Part shown: positions 33,801 to 44,296 of the stretch, in pieces
Layout: each line of letters opens with the position of its first letter
Numbering within the stretch: the first letter of the stretch is position 1
Origin: Eimeria necatrix
Lineage: Eukaryota; Apicomplexa; Conoidasida; Eucoccidiorida; Eimeriidae
DNA: 64,000 nucleotides
Assembly: GCF_000499385.1 (NCBI RefSeq)
Contig: NW_013651995.1
Span: 1 to 64,000, forward strand
Direction of reading: 5' to 3'
Notes under the pieces: model-generated
Seen by the model: only the letters and a program-made list of their open reading frames with translations
The model's database searches: none
Told to the model about the DNA's origin: nothing
Position numbers and translations under genes: made by a program

Positions 33801-36800
33801 GCAACTGTGCGGCCCAGGCCAGTGGCTCCAGTCTTTTCCTATGGGCTACTGAACCTGTGTGAAAACACCGCGACGCAGGTGCGCCAGCACTAAGCCCTGA
33901 GCCCGTAACTATAGACAGTAAATTTTAAAGCAAAAGAATAAGAGCACCGGTAAGGATCCAAACTTTCTGACCTCCATATTGCAAGGCCACGTCGTCCCCA
34001 CTGGCGTCTGTTAGAACAGCTATTGCATTCAGAACCTGCAGCAAAGAACGAAAATGTAACCCCATAGCCATTATGTGTATTCGCAGTCCTTGTACCTGTC
34101 TCTGGCTGTATAACGAAAAGTGTCCGTCTGCCCTCCTCGCCGTAGCATTCTTTACTGTTCTCACTGCCACAGACCTCCTGCATTTCTGCTTGTGTCGCTG
34201 CACCCCTGCCTCTGCATTCGTCTGTTTCTTCGTATCACCGCAACTGCGTTTTAAGTGCTACTGTGTTCTGCGCTGGCGCCCATGCGTATGCCTTCGTGAC
34301 TAGGGGAAAGTGAAGCTGAGCTCTCTTGCAATATGCAATCATGGCGAGCCCTGCCTGCTCGTCTAGGGCGCTGTCTATCGTCACCGCCGCCGGGAGGCTC
34401 CGAAGAAAGCGCAGCGCAAAAGCCCTGTGCATGTGCAGCTGCACTTCGTTGGTCCGGTCCAAAGAGTCCAAACAGTTCAGGCGACACACCCCGCGCTGCA
34501 GCTGACAAGGCGACAGGCCCCAGAGGCTGAATCACACAAGCATGTGCGAATGCGCAGAGTAGTCACAGCACAACAGCTTCGCTGTCGCCACCGCTGCTCT
34601 TTCTGCTTTAGCTGGAAGTCCGTTTGCTGCTCTTGCTGCTGAGCCAAGGCTTCTGGCGGTGCACTGGCTTGCATGTTGCTCTGCTGCTCTAAAGTCTGAG
34701 CCCGCGGTCTTTAGCACTGACTCTTGAGAGGCGAAGAATTGCAGCTCCTCCAAAGTCTTCGCCGCCAGGCCGCCCACTCGTGAAGACGCCTCTGCCGGGT
34801 CGCCTCTCCTTGCTGCCTCGATATCCACCGCAGCAAATCGGAGTTGCACTGCAGCAGGAAGCTCCTAAGGCAATCACAGCAAACAGCGCAGCAGCAACAG
34901 CACTCCATAAACCCTGCGGCACTGCAGTACCCAGACCGTCTTGCAAAAAGCACAGCATGGCACTGCACCAAGTCCAGCAATGAGCCAACAGCGTCATGTT
35001 TAATGTTTGCCACGGTGTGGCTTGGCAGAATCAAAAAATAGTTCGGCAGATGCTATTCAAGTCATTGAAGACTTAGCGATTGATGGTAGGTGGCAGCAGC
35101 TGCTGCTGCATCACCTCGCTGACAAATTAGAACAACAGCAGATTCCTCATTACTAGGAAGTAATGCATCATCAGTGGTAACAAAAGTAGAAAAGTTACCC
35201 CTGCCACGGTTACGGCTGCTGAACTCACCGAATTTAGGGCCGCTACAGCCCTGCGATATTCATTTCCAAGGCAAGACTCCTGTTCGGCTACTGTGGCCGT
35301 TGCTGCTTCTTCGCTGGGACTATCCTCTGTCTTCCGCGCAGCAGCGTTTGCTGCCTCTATCGCTACTGCTACTGTTTCCTCTGCTGTGCATCCCAGACCT
35401 TGCTGCGAATGCTTCTGTCGACTTAGCCTAGAAGTTGCTGCAGAAAAACCAAGTGGGGCTATCTGCTGGTTCTCCGCAGAATGCGCTGCGCGGGGGCTGC
35501 TGCGCAATAGGTTCAGCAACAGCAGCGGAGCTCCATACCGCTGCAGCAAGCTCGCCATATGCCTTCTAATAGCGCTGCAGTTGACGTCCGTCTGAGGGCG
35601 CAGCAAAAGCAGCAGCAACAGTTCCTGTGGCAGCCGCCGCGAGGAAAGCAACAAGGAGAAGCACTTTAGGAGTGCACCGGCAGCACCCTTGTGTAAATAA
35701 TTAAAACTGTCTCATTAACTCGCAAAAGCAGCGCCAAGGAAATCAAGCTTATCAGAAGGGTTAATCCTATCAGAAGCTTCTGGCGGGAACATGGGCCACT
35801 GCAAATGAAGCTGAAGACGCTGCAGCTGCTAATGCTGCAGCCAGACGCACCATTCTGCGGCGGATTCTGGGCCGTGAAGGAATGACTGCAGTGTCTTGGA
35901 ACCAAAGCAGCGGAGCGCTGCCTCGCGACAAGACGTGAGAAGCAACAGCAAACTCAAATCCCCCACCCCCTCGCAGCAGCACTTGCCTCCACAGTGCAGC
36001 AGGAGTTCCTGCCGCTGCTGCTGCTGAAGCGGCTGCTTGCCGGGCTGCTGCTGCTGTGGCTGCTCGGGAGGGAATCGTCGCCTGACAAATAAATTCAACT
36101 TCGATTTCGTTTGCCGCATCACCGGCGTCGTTGAGCCCCCGCTTACGGTATCTGTTGAGACCCCGCAGCAACACCAGCAGCAGCAACAACAGCAAGACGA
36201 ATGATGCAGCAGCGAGACCAATCAGCACAAAAAAGCGCAGAAAACCGTAGAAGCAGCGGCAGCTGTGGCAACACAAGCAGCAATGGATGCACCAGCACAA
36301 ACAGCACTGAAAGGCAGCACCACTAGCAGCACCAAGGAGCCTCAGTGCTTCCCTACCGGGGCCCTGCAAACGCAGCAGAACGTCTTGAGATTGTTAACAG
36401 CTGCAGGTGGACCCCTTGGGTTTGCAGCACTTGCTGCTGCACCGACCCATGCAACAGCAGCAAGAAGAATCCCTCTGATATTAAGTCCTGCTGCTGCTGC
36501 TGCAGCAGTAAAGACAACAATTCGCGGTTCCACAGAAAACGACACTCCTCCCGGTGTAAAGGCGACCAATGCCAGCGGCTGGTGGCCTCTTGCTGTTGCC
36601 GCTGCACTTGCTGCTGGGGCTGCTGCTTCTGCTGCTTGCATTGACAGCATTTAGGATTCAGTTCGCAGCTCAGATACTGCCCGTGGAACTCGGCTCCGCT
36701 GGCAGCAGCAGCAGCAGCTGCCGCTGCAACTCTTGCTGCTCCTCCCCCCTTTTGAGCAGCTGCTGCCGCAGTTAGCTCAGCAGCAGCAGCAGCCGCTGCT

Positions 36801-37844
36801 GCACATGCAGCACGCCTCCTGGCAGCCAACTGCTGCAGGGAGAGATTGATGCAGAGAGTCCGGCAGAAGTAAAATCCGCGGTCGGCGCGGTAAGCCAAAA
36901 CTGAAGTTCTGTATTTCGCATCTTCTGCTGCCGCTGCGGCTGTGCTTGCGCTAAAGGACAATCCCGAGAGTCTTTTGCAAAGTTGCTGCACCTCCTGCAG
37001 AAGCTCGAGCTGCTGTTGATTGAGTGGCTGATCCTCTGGCGGTTGCTGTTGTTGCTGCTTTTGCTGTCCTCGCTTAGCCTGCTGCTGCTGCTGCTGCAGC
37101 GAGTGCAGCAAGTGGAGCGTGGGAGGACTGCTGCAGCAGAAGGCAGCAGCCTCCTGCGGCGTCTCAGCGGTGAAAAAAAGGGGAAGGAGAACCAAATCGT
37201 CGATACTGTGTACTGTGTGGTGCACAAGCAAACGCGCAGCCTGCAAAGACAGAGCAGCAGAGCCTCTTTGCTGCTTTCTACTGCTGCAGCAGTTACAGCT
37301 GCGCATTCAAGGCCTCAGCTGCTCCCGCTACAGCAGCCCTCGCTGCTGCGCTGTGGGTGCCTCTATTGCTGCTGCCTCAGTAGAACTAGCTGGTGCTGCT
37401 GCGTGCTGCCAGCAAGCTCTGTCGCTGCCCCTCCCTGTGCACCCGTTGCTGCTGCTGCTGCTGCCTTACTGGTCGCGCGCCAACAGCAGCAACGAGGTGA
37501 AAGCCACAGAGCAGAGGCAGGAAGCCAACAAGGCCCGACACGGAAAGCTGCTGCTCCGGGGCCTCCCCCAGCAGCTGCAGCGCTGCACGCCCATGAGCAG
37601 CAGAAGCACATAGCATGCAACTTGAGGGGCACCACAAACCAACTTCAGACTTTGCAACTGCAGCAGCAACCGAAGCAACAAAGAAAAGAGAAGCAAATTT
37701 TGTGCAAGGTCGTGGCGCTAAAGAAGAAGCAGCGGCAGCTGACTTTGCCTTAGGCAGTTCTTCGCAGCCTCCGTAGTCATGAACTTCGAGCCGATTCGTT
37801 CCCACGTTGGGGGACGGCTGAAATGAGGCAGCTCGTGCTGCTGC

Positions 37845-37875
<31 letters not shown>

Positions 37876-38392
37876 CTGACTGCATCTGCTGCCGAAGGTA
37901 CTGCTCCATCTGCTGCCGCTGCTGCAACACTGGCTGCTTGTGCAGCAGCAGAATAGAGTGAAGCCGCCTCCATGTCACCCCATCACGCCCCAAAATATGT
38001 TCCAGATCCTGCTGCTGCCGCGACTGCTGCTCATTCCGCTGCTGCGCTGCGTGCTGCTGCTCCTGAGGCTCCCCGCATGAGTTCCACAGCTGATCTGTGC
38101 TCCCTACAGCGAGTATGTAGCGCCGACTGATTAATAGAGTGAATGTAGAGAGAGGCGGCTTCGGAACTGCGGCTGCTGCTGCAGCTGCTTCTGCAGGCGC
38201 TGCAGCACCTGATCCTGCGACTCCCGTTGCATTGGAATGCGCCGCTCCTGTTTCTCCCAGTTTGGTACAGCAGCTTGGCACTGCAGCGGGAGCTGTTATT
38301 GTTGCTGTGGGCGGCTCGTTTACTTCTGCAGCTGCTGCAAGCCCGGCCTCAGCAGCTCGTCGCGGGCTGTGTACCCGGGGGTACGCCACCAT
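30863..38392 (-). CDS. FIG4: FIG4-type SAC phosphoinositide phosphatase
   Basis: Predicted to dephosphorylate PI(3,5)P2 on endolysosomal membranes. Firm 3' exons: 33972-34035, 33437-33854, 32920-33060, 30863-32639 (phases agree). Upstream exons were located by conserved blocks but their edges are approximate: 37.8-38.39 kb (FTLLISRRYILAVGS), 37470-37580 (VSGLVGFLPLL), 36.4-37240 (LVHHTVHSIDDLVLLPLF, GFYFCRTLCINLSLQQL, FLWNRELL), 35.8-36.2 kb (GDAANEIEVEF, SRGSAPLLWFQD), about 35.4-35.6 kb (ASLLQRYGAPLLLLNLLR), 34.6-34.86 kb, and 34.2-34.5 kb with the CX5R catalytic loop NCLDSLDRTNEVQ. FIG4-specific GDDVALQYGGS, RYSNILEDGRKQQALNIW and PIWRLEDGYDVYIHH follow. The last exon adds 592 codons, mostly low complexity, starting FLEPSFSPKDWWVLPL. 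The start at 38392 is provisional. Confidence 0.85.
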
Positions 38393-40200
38393 GTCCCTTG
38401 ACGCCTGCGTGCCACTGGAGGCACAGTACGCGCACCAGCAACACCATTAGAGTCATAAGCAGTAAAGACACATGCTGTTTCGCTGCAACTTATGCGCTGC
38501 TGCCCGCGCCCGCTTCGCCGTCGAGTCTACTGTACTCACTGGGGGCCCCTGCAGTGCCCCTGCCCTCAACTGCTCAATGCGCACATAAAGACGCTACCCT
38601 ATGAGTTAATACTGCAATATAGTTCAAAAAACACGAAAAGGAATCAAACCAACTAATGCTGGGTAGCCGGGCAGGAACGGACAATCAAAGAGCGTGGGGC
38701 CCTCATAAGCTGGGGGGCCCCCAAACCCAGTGGTCATGTGGGGGGTAGCGCTTCTAGGTTGATCGCCAGCAAACAGAGTCTAAGCAGGCAAATGAATCCG
38801 TTATTTCACATTTAGCAATAATGTTATATATAAAGGATTGTCTTCGCTACCGTATTGAGCTTGGCAAAAGCAGCGGCGTCGAGACAATGCACGCACTGCC
38901 TGCGCAGCGGCGATGAGCGCTGATGCAGTTTTGTAGTATACATGAAATTGCCACTCTAGTTGTTTCTAGAGGAATCAATAGTATTCCTTTCTTCTACTTG
39001 TATCGTGTCTCGGGGTTCCAGTTGTATTCAATTTTGTTGTGCCGAAAGCAGCAGCAGCAGTAGCAGTAGCCGTTGCTGCAGCCGCTGCGCCGACCACTGC
39101 GGTGTTGCTAGTCTGCTTGCAGCGACTCACCCCTATTACCTGAGGCCCTTTTGACGTATACTTGTGACTGTTTTCCCGAATTTATTATACTACTTTGTCT
39201 GCGTATTCGTGCAACACACTGCGAGCGGTGGGCAGCTGCTTCCATCGTACGGTGCTTGCGCTGCTGCTGCTGCTGCAGCAGGTGCTGCTATAGAAGCCAG
39301 CAGCAGCGCAGGCTTTCTTTAATAAGCGTGGTTTTCATTTTCACATTATCTTGCCTATTTTTGTTTATTTATCTCTCGGTGAACAGACCGCACTGTCCTC
39401 CGGCCTCATCGCGGCCCAAGCCGCGCCTCCTGCTGGTTCAGACCACCAGCAGCGGCAGCACCGGCGGCTGAGCGGAAGCAGCAACAGCGAGCCATACACC
39501 AACAGCAGGAATCTGATTTTTCGTCTCACTTAGTAATTGTCCCTTTGTGGTGAACGCACATTTGTTGGTGTGAGCGCAGCAGTAGCAACTGCAGTGGCAG
39601 CAGCAGGCCAAAGCAGCAGCGGAAGCAGCAGGGGAGACATCACCGAAAGCACGGCCACAGCTGTCGGTTAGCTCGCAGTTGCGCATTTGCTGTCATTCTG
39701 ATGGCCCCACAAGCCTCAAAAACAGTAGTAGGGGCTCTGCCCTACAGCTTCCGCTGCGTTTAGAGCAGCAAAACTAGCTGCTGCAGCACAGCTTTTGCAC
39801 AGCTGCTGCAGACAGCGCATATCTGCAGTGGCATCGACCGACTCTTGCCTAGTGAACCTGCTGCAAACAGCACACGGCTACAGCACGTGCTGCTACAGAG
39901 TTGGTCAAGGGCCCTCCGCTCTCCTGTCGGAAGCAGCCGCGGCCCTGTCTGTGCCGGGGCTCTATAGCACGGACAGCACATTAAGTATCCTTAAGGAGCG
40001 GCTGCAGCAGCAGCTGCCGCAGCAGGAGAAGCAGCATCCGGGGCACAACCAGCATTTGCTCGACATTTTTAGCGCTGCCTCTCAGGCTCTCAGGGCCAAT
40101 AAGGAATTTTTCTCGCGACTGCAAGACAGCTCCACCTGCTGCAGCAGCAGTAACGGCTGAAGCAGCTGTTGCTGCTGCTGCAGCAACTGTTCGTCGCAAT
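38393..40200. other. Divergent interval between FIG4 and sorting nexin genes
   Basis: About 1.8 kb. It contains short CAG tracts (about 39043-39075, 39255-39310, 39570-39640). A plus-strand open stretch at 39795-40160 includes KERLQQQLPQQEKQHPGH and looks helical, but no junction to the downstream gene was found. The promoters of both flanking genes should be here. Confidence 0.5.
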
Positions 40201-40798
40201 ATGGGTAGGCAGGCCGCAGGTTCTCGGACCAGCAACAACAAGCAACGTGCAAATGCTGCTGCGGCGGCTGCCGCTCTGGCGGCTGCCTCGGCGCAGGCTG
40301 CTGCGGCTGCAGCTAGCGTGAACACCCCACAGTCGCCTTCGCAACAACAGCAGCAACAGCAGCAGCAGCCAGCAGCAACATGCGGGGGCTCAGGGGCGGC
40401 AGTGGGCAGCAGCGACGGGGAAACCGCCACAGCGGAACAGACAGTGAGTGCTTCGCCGGCTGATGAGTCGGCGAGTGCGCAGCAGCAGCAGCAGCAGCAG
40501 CAGAAGCCACCGGACAGTCTTAGGACTGAGGCCCTCGTGACCCACAATGTGGCCCCATTGGCGCCATCTGCGAACGCGACAAATGGGGCTGAGATCGCAG
40601 CATCAGCAGCAGCGGCGGCGACCACGGAGTCAGCTCAGGCAGCTGCTGCTGTGGAGGAACCCGTCAGGTTTGGCTTCCGGGAGCGCTTCAGCAGCGCAGT
40701 TTCTGGGGCGCGGAGTGGCCTGGGATTTTCATCGCTATGCAGCGGCAGGCCGCTGCAGCAACAGCAAGAGCAACAGCTATTGCAACAGCAGCAGCAGG

Positions 40799-40829
<31 letters not shown>

Positions 40830-43310
40830 GCTCGAGCTGGAACAGGTGGAGCAGGAGCAAGAGCAAAAGCCGCTGTCGAACTCTCGAGAGCCGTCCCTTA
40901 GCAGTGATGGGGATGTTATTGACTCTTTTACGCTACTGCACACAGATTCCAGTCATACGCTGTCACATTGTGCAGCAGCAGCAGCAACGGCAGCAGTGGT
41001 AGGTGCTTGCCATCCTTTGAAGCCGCGCAGCTGTGGCCGCCAGGACTGCCCGCATGTAGCGCACGGCTCTGCTGCTGCTGCTTCTGCTGCGGCAGAAGGG
41101 CTCGCCTGCGTAGCTCCTCGTAGTGCATCTGCTGCTGACCCATTTGGAGACCAGACAGATGCAGTCCTGCTGCCAGAGGAGGCATCAGGAGGTGTTCCTC
41201 GGCATCGAGGTCGTGCCGTTTGCTGCTGTTGCAGCATCGGCAACAGCACCACAAGCAGCAGCAGTACGAGCACTAGCAGCAGCAGCAGCTTCAGTGCCAC
41301 TGCGCAGAGCGCACAGCAGATGCTGTGTGAGGACTGTTGCTGCTGCTGCTGCGGCGACTTCCTGAAACAGCTGCTGCAGGGCTCCTTCTGGGGCGGCAGC
41401 TGCGCAGCAGAGCGGATGCGTCGTCGCATAGAGCTGCGGGTGACGGAGGCTGTGAGCAGCAGCAGCAGCAGCAGCAGTAGTACCAACAGCTTTGTAGTTG
41501 TTGGATCATCGTTGTGGTCTCGAGGGCCTCTGTATGCCGTCACCGGAACTGCCGAGGGCGTGGGGCCCTTTGCAGTGCGACGGCGACACGCGGACTTCCA
41601 GTGGCTACAACAGCAGCTGCAACAGCTGCTGCCAGGAGTGTTCATCCCGCCCCTGCCTAAGAAGCAGGGGCTCACCTGTCGCGACGACGCAGAGACAGCA
41701 GCAGACAGAAGGCAAGGCCTCTGCATGTTTCTCACGAGAGTCCTGAACAGGCCACACCTCGCGAATACTTCTGTTGTAAGAGCGTGGCTCGAGGTGGCAC
41801 CCTACGGCAGCAGCAACAGCAGCAGCAACGGCAGCAACAGCAGCGATGCATCGTTCTCCGTTGAAGCTTTGAAGCAACGCAAGCAGCACATGACGGAGCT
41901 TCAGCGAATAGAGGAAGAGCTAGCTGAGTACAAGCGCATGTTTGTCGATGAGCTGTCAGCAGCAGCAGCTGCTGCTGCTGCTTCTGCACCTAGTGCAGCT
42001 GCAGCAACTGCAGCATCACAACCGTCTTCAGCGTCCTCTTCGCCTGCTTCATGGGGCTCAGATTCTGCATCACCAAGTGCACCAGCAGCAGCTGCAGCAG
42101 CTGCTGCTGGTGCAGATGCAGGTCCCCGCATGGCTGCGAGTAAAGCCCTAGTGACACACCACCATCAGTTTCTGACGATGCTGCGCGGGCATTTGCGGCG
42201 CATCTGTAAGCTGCAGCAAGAACAGCAAGGGAGCATTGAAGCTCTGCAAGCCGTGTTGCTAGACCACAGGCTAGAGGACCCGCTGCAGCAGCTGCACCAG
42301 CCTTTGTTGCTGCAACAGCAACAGCAACAGCAGCAGCAGCAGCAGCAGCTGCAGCAGCCTCTGCTTCGTCCAATCGCCAGTAATGGTCCCGTGCCTACAT
42401 CGCGGGGTGTCGTGGCGTTTCAGCAGCAGCGGCCTCTCCGCGGCACCATGGGCAATGGACCTATCGCTGCGTCGCGGGGCATTACGGGGCTTCAGCAGTC
42501 GATGCATCAGCTGCAAATTGATGCCCGGGAGAATGATGTTCTCTCCAACTTGAGGAGCTCTCCGCAGCTGCAGCAAGAAGTTCAGTTCTCCGGGGAAAGC
42601 AGCACTGGCCCTACAGCGACAGCCCCCGCTAATTCTTACCGGCATCAGCAGCAGCAACAGCAGTTTCAGCAGCAGCAGCTGCTGCGGCAGCAAGGCTTCA
42701 CAATTTCTGGTAGCGACGCTCTGCAGGATTTGTCATCTGCGTTGTTTTTCTGTGGTCTGTTGTGTCAGCGTCAGTCTCGGCAGCAGCACCTGGATTTGCT
42801 GCTTGCTGCTGTTAATCGCGGGATAGAAGATAGTGATGCCATGATTAATGCTTTCAACTATGTGGAGCAACTACAGCAGCAGCAGCAGCAGCTAGCAGCG
42901 GCAACAGCCAAGCTGCAGGTAGAGCTGGCCGCATTGCGGAGATCCCCTCGGGGCTGCTGGCTGCAGACTCACTTGCGGTGGAAAGACAAAGCGGCCCAGG
43001 TCGGGGAGCAGCAGCAGCGTCTGCAGCAGCAGAAGATGCTATTGCAGCCGCTGCAGCAGCAGGTTGCGCTGGCGCAGCAAGTCCTTGTGTACGTAGAAGC
43101 CCCTGCGTGGGCAGCCATGCGATCTGAGGCTCTTGGAGCCTCAGTGTACGCATTCTTAACAGCAAGGCATTCTTTAGAGAGAAGAAGTGAGGCTTTATGG
43201 GAGGCGTTTTGTTCTCATGCAGCTCGCTTCCACTGCCAGCAGCAGCAGCTGCACCTGCATCCGCAGCAACCCCTCCAGCCGCAGCAGCCGCAGCAGCCGC
43301 AGCAGCCGCC

Positions 43311-43346
<36 letters not shown>

Positions 43347-43386
43347 CCCCAAGCCACAGCAGGACGCTGGGGAAAACAACACCTGA
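40201..43386 (+). CDS. PX-domain sorting nexin (PX-BAR-like)
   Basis: Sorting nexins bind endosomal PI3P and bend membranes during sorting. A single uninterrupted frame encodes 1061 aa. Residues 1-415 are low complexity (Ala, Gln, Ser runs). The PX domain lies at about 418-540: GPFAVRRRHADFQWLQQQL with the phosphoinositide-binding Arg, PGVFIPPLPKKQ as the PPK loop, ADRRQGLCMFLTRVLNRPHL, and SVVRAWLEV. A long helical region follows (about 555-1045; ELQRIEEELAEYKRMF, QFLTMLRGHLRRICKLQQEQ, DLSSALFFCGLLCQRQSRQQ, NAFNYVEQLQQQQ), consistent with a BAR domain interrupted by poly-Gln/Ala. The frame remains open a little upstream of the ATG, so an earlier start or 5' exon is possible. PX is confident; BAR is inferred from helix pattern and position. 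Confidence 0.85.
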
Positions 43387-43506
43387 CGAAAGCAGCCGCA
43401 CTCTTTGCCGTCGCATTAGATAGGATCCAACGCGTGCAGCAGCAGCAGTAGCAGCAACTACGCCAGCAGCTACAGACTGCTGAAGCCTGCTCATCTGGGC
43501 TCAGCA

Positions 43507-43707
43507 TTATTTTGTTTTATTGGCAATGCAGAGGATGGGGTGGGGCAGAGGGTTGTTCTTTTGCCAGTCGTAGGGTATAGGGTTCAAGTGGGTTGCAGCA
43601 GGAGCAGCATCACCAGTTGTTGCTGCTGTCATTGCTGCACTTGCGGTGCGCTGTATTGGTTTGTCTCTCCACAGCGCCAAGGCCGTTGGCCCGTTCGGGC
43701 TGGGCAT
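43507..43707 (-). CDS. Possible small gene or last exon, unrecognised
   Basis: The minus frame reads SFTRSMPSPNGPTALALW, KPIQRTASAAMTAA and ends HLNPIPYDWQKNNPLPHP...CIANKTK. It looks like a small mitochondrial-type protein C-terminus, with a basic transit-like stretch before it. The frame stays open upstream to about 43765 without a clear start. The complementary plus-strand frame at 43672-43740 (VGPFGLGMLLVKEG) also looks protein-like, and I cannot decide between them. Confidence 0.25.
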   Translation of the reverse strand: MPSPNGPTALALWRDKPIQRTASAAMTAATTGDAAPAATHLNPIPYDWQKNNPLPHPILCIANKTK

Positions 43708-44296
43708 GCTTCTTGTGAAAGAGGGCGCAGAAATAATTGACTTTGAGTTGGTGCGTCGCTGCTGCTGCTGCAGCTAACAGCGAAGGCAACTGCTGCTGCA
43801 GTGTGCGCGAGCTGCAGCAGTAGCTGCAGCATGTCCGCTGCAGCAGCCAAAACAACGCCAGCAACTGGGTGGCTGGTAAGTAGCGCATTCAGGCCAGTGG
43901 CCGCGCAGCTGCTGCTGGTGCTGCTGCAGTGATAATTCTGTTTGTAGCTTTGTATCGTCATTCCTAGCTGCAGAAGCACGAGTAGCCACGGCGGCATTTG
44001 CAACAGCTGCTGCTGCAGTTGCTGCAGTTCTGCTCAAGGTAAACTGTTTTCTTGTTTAGAGTTTGCTGGCTTTTGTGCTGAGTAGACTTAGCTACTCCAA
44101 AATGCCAGTGCCAGCTTAGGGCCACATAGTGAGGTTGCCCAGCTTAGTTTGGCCTAGGATCGTAGTAGCTCGTTGGTCTCAAAAAGACCCAACTTTTACA
44201 GAATTTATCCAGCAGAGGAGAGGCCGGATCTCCGGACGGGTGAATGCTCTGCTGTGAAGGCAGCATGAGCAGGGAAAGGAAGCTTGCCTGTCCTTA
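43708..44296. other. CAG-rich interval, no gene resolved
   Basis: Ala/Gln-coding CAG tracts are open in several frames on both strands (43755-44040). After 44040 the sequence is plain up to the stop of the GTPase gene. Confidence 0.45.

Noticed and set aside
39795..40160. 5' exon of the sorting nexin gene
   Set aside because: The frame ends in a stop before 40201 and has no usable donor joining it to the PX gene.
43672..43740. Plus-strand exon with VGPFGLGMLLVKEGAEIIDF
   Set aside because: It looks protein-like, but no flanking exon was found, and the antisense frame with a proper C-terminal stop is equally plausible.
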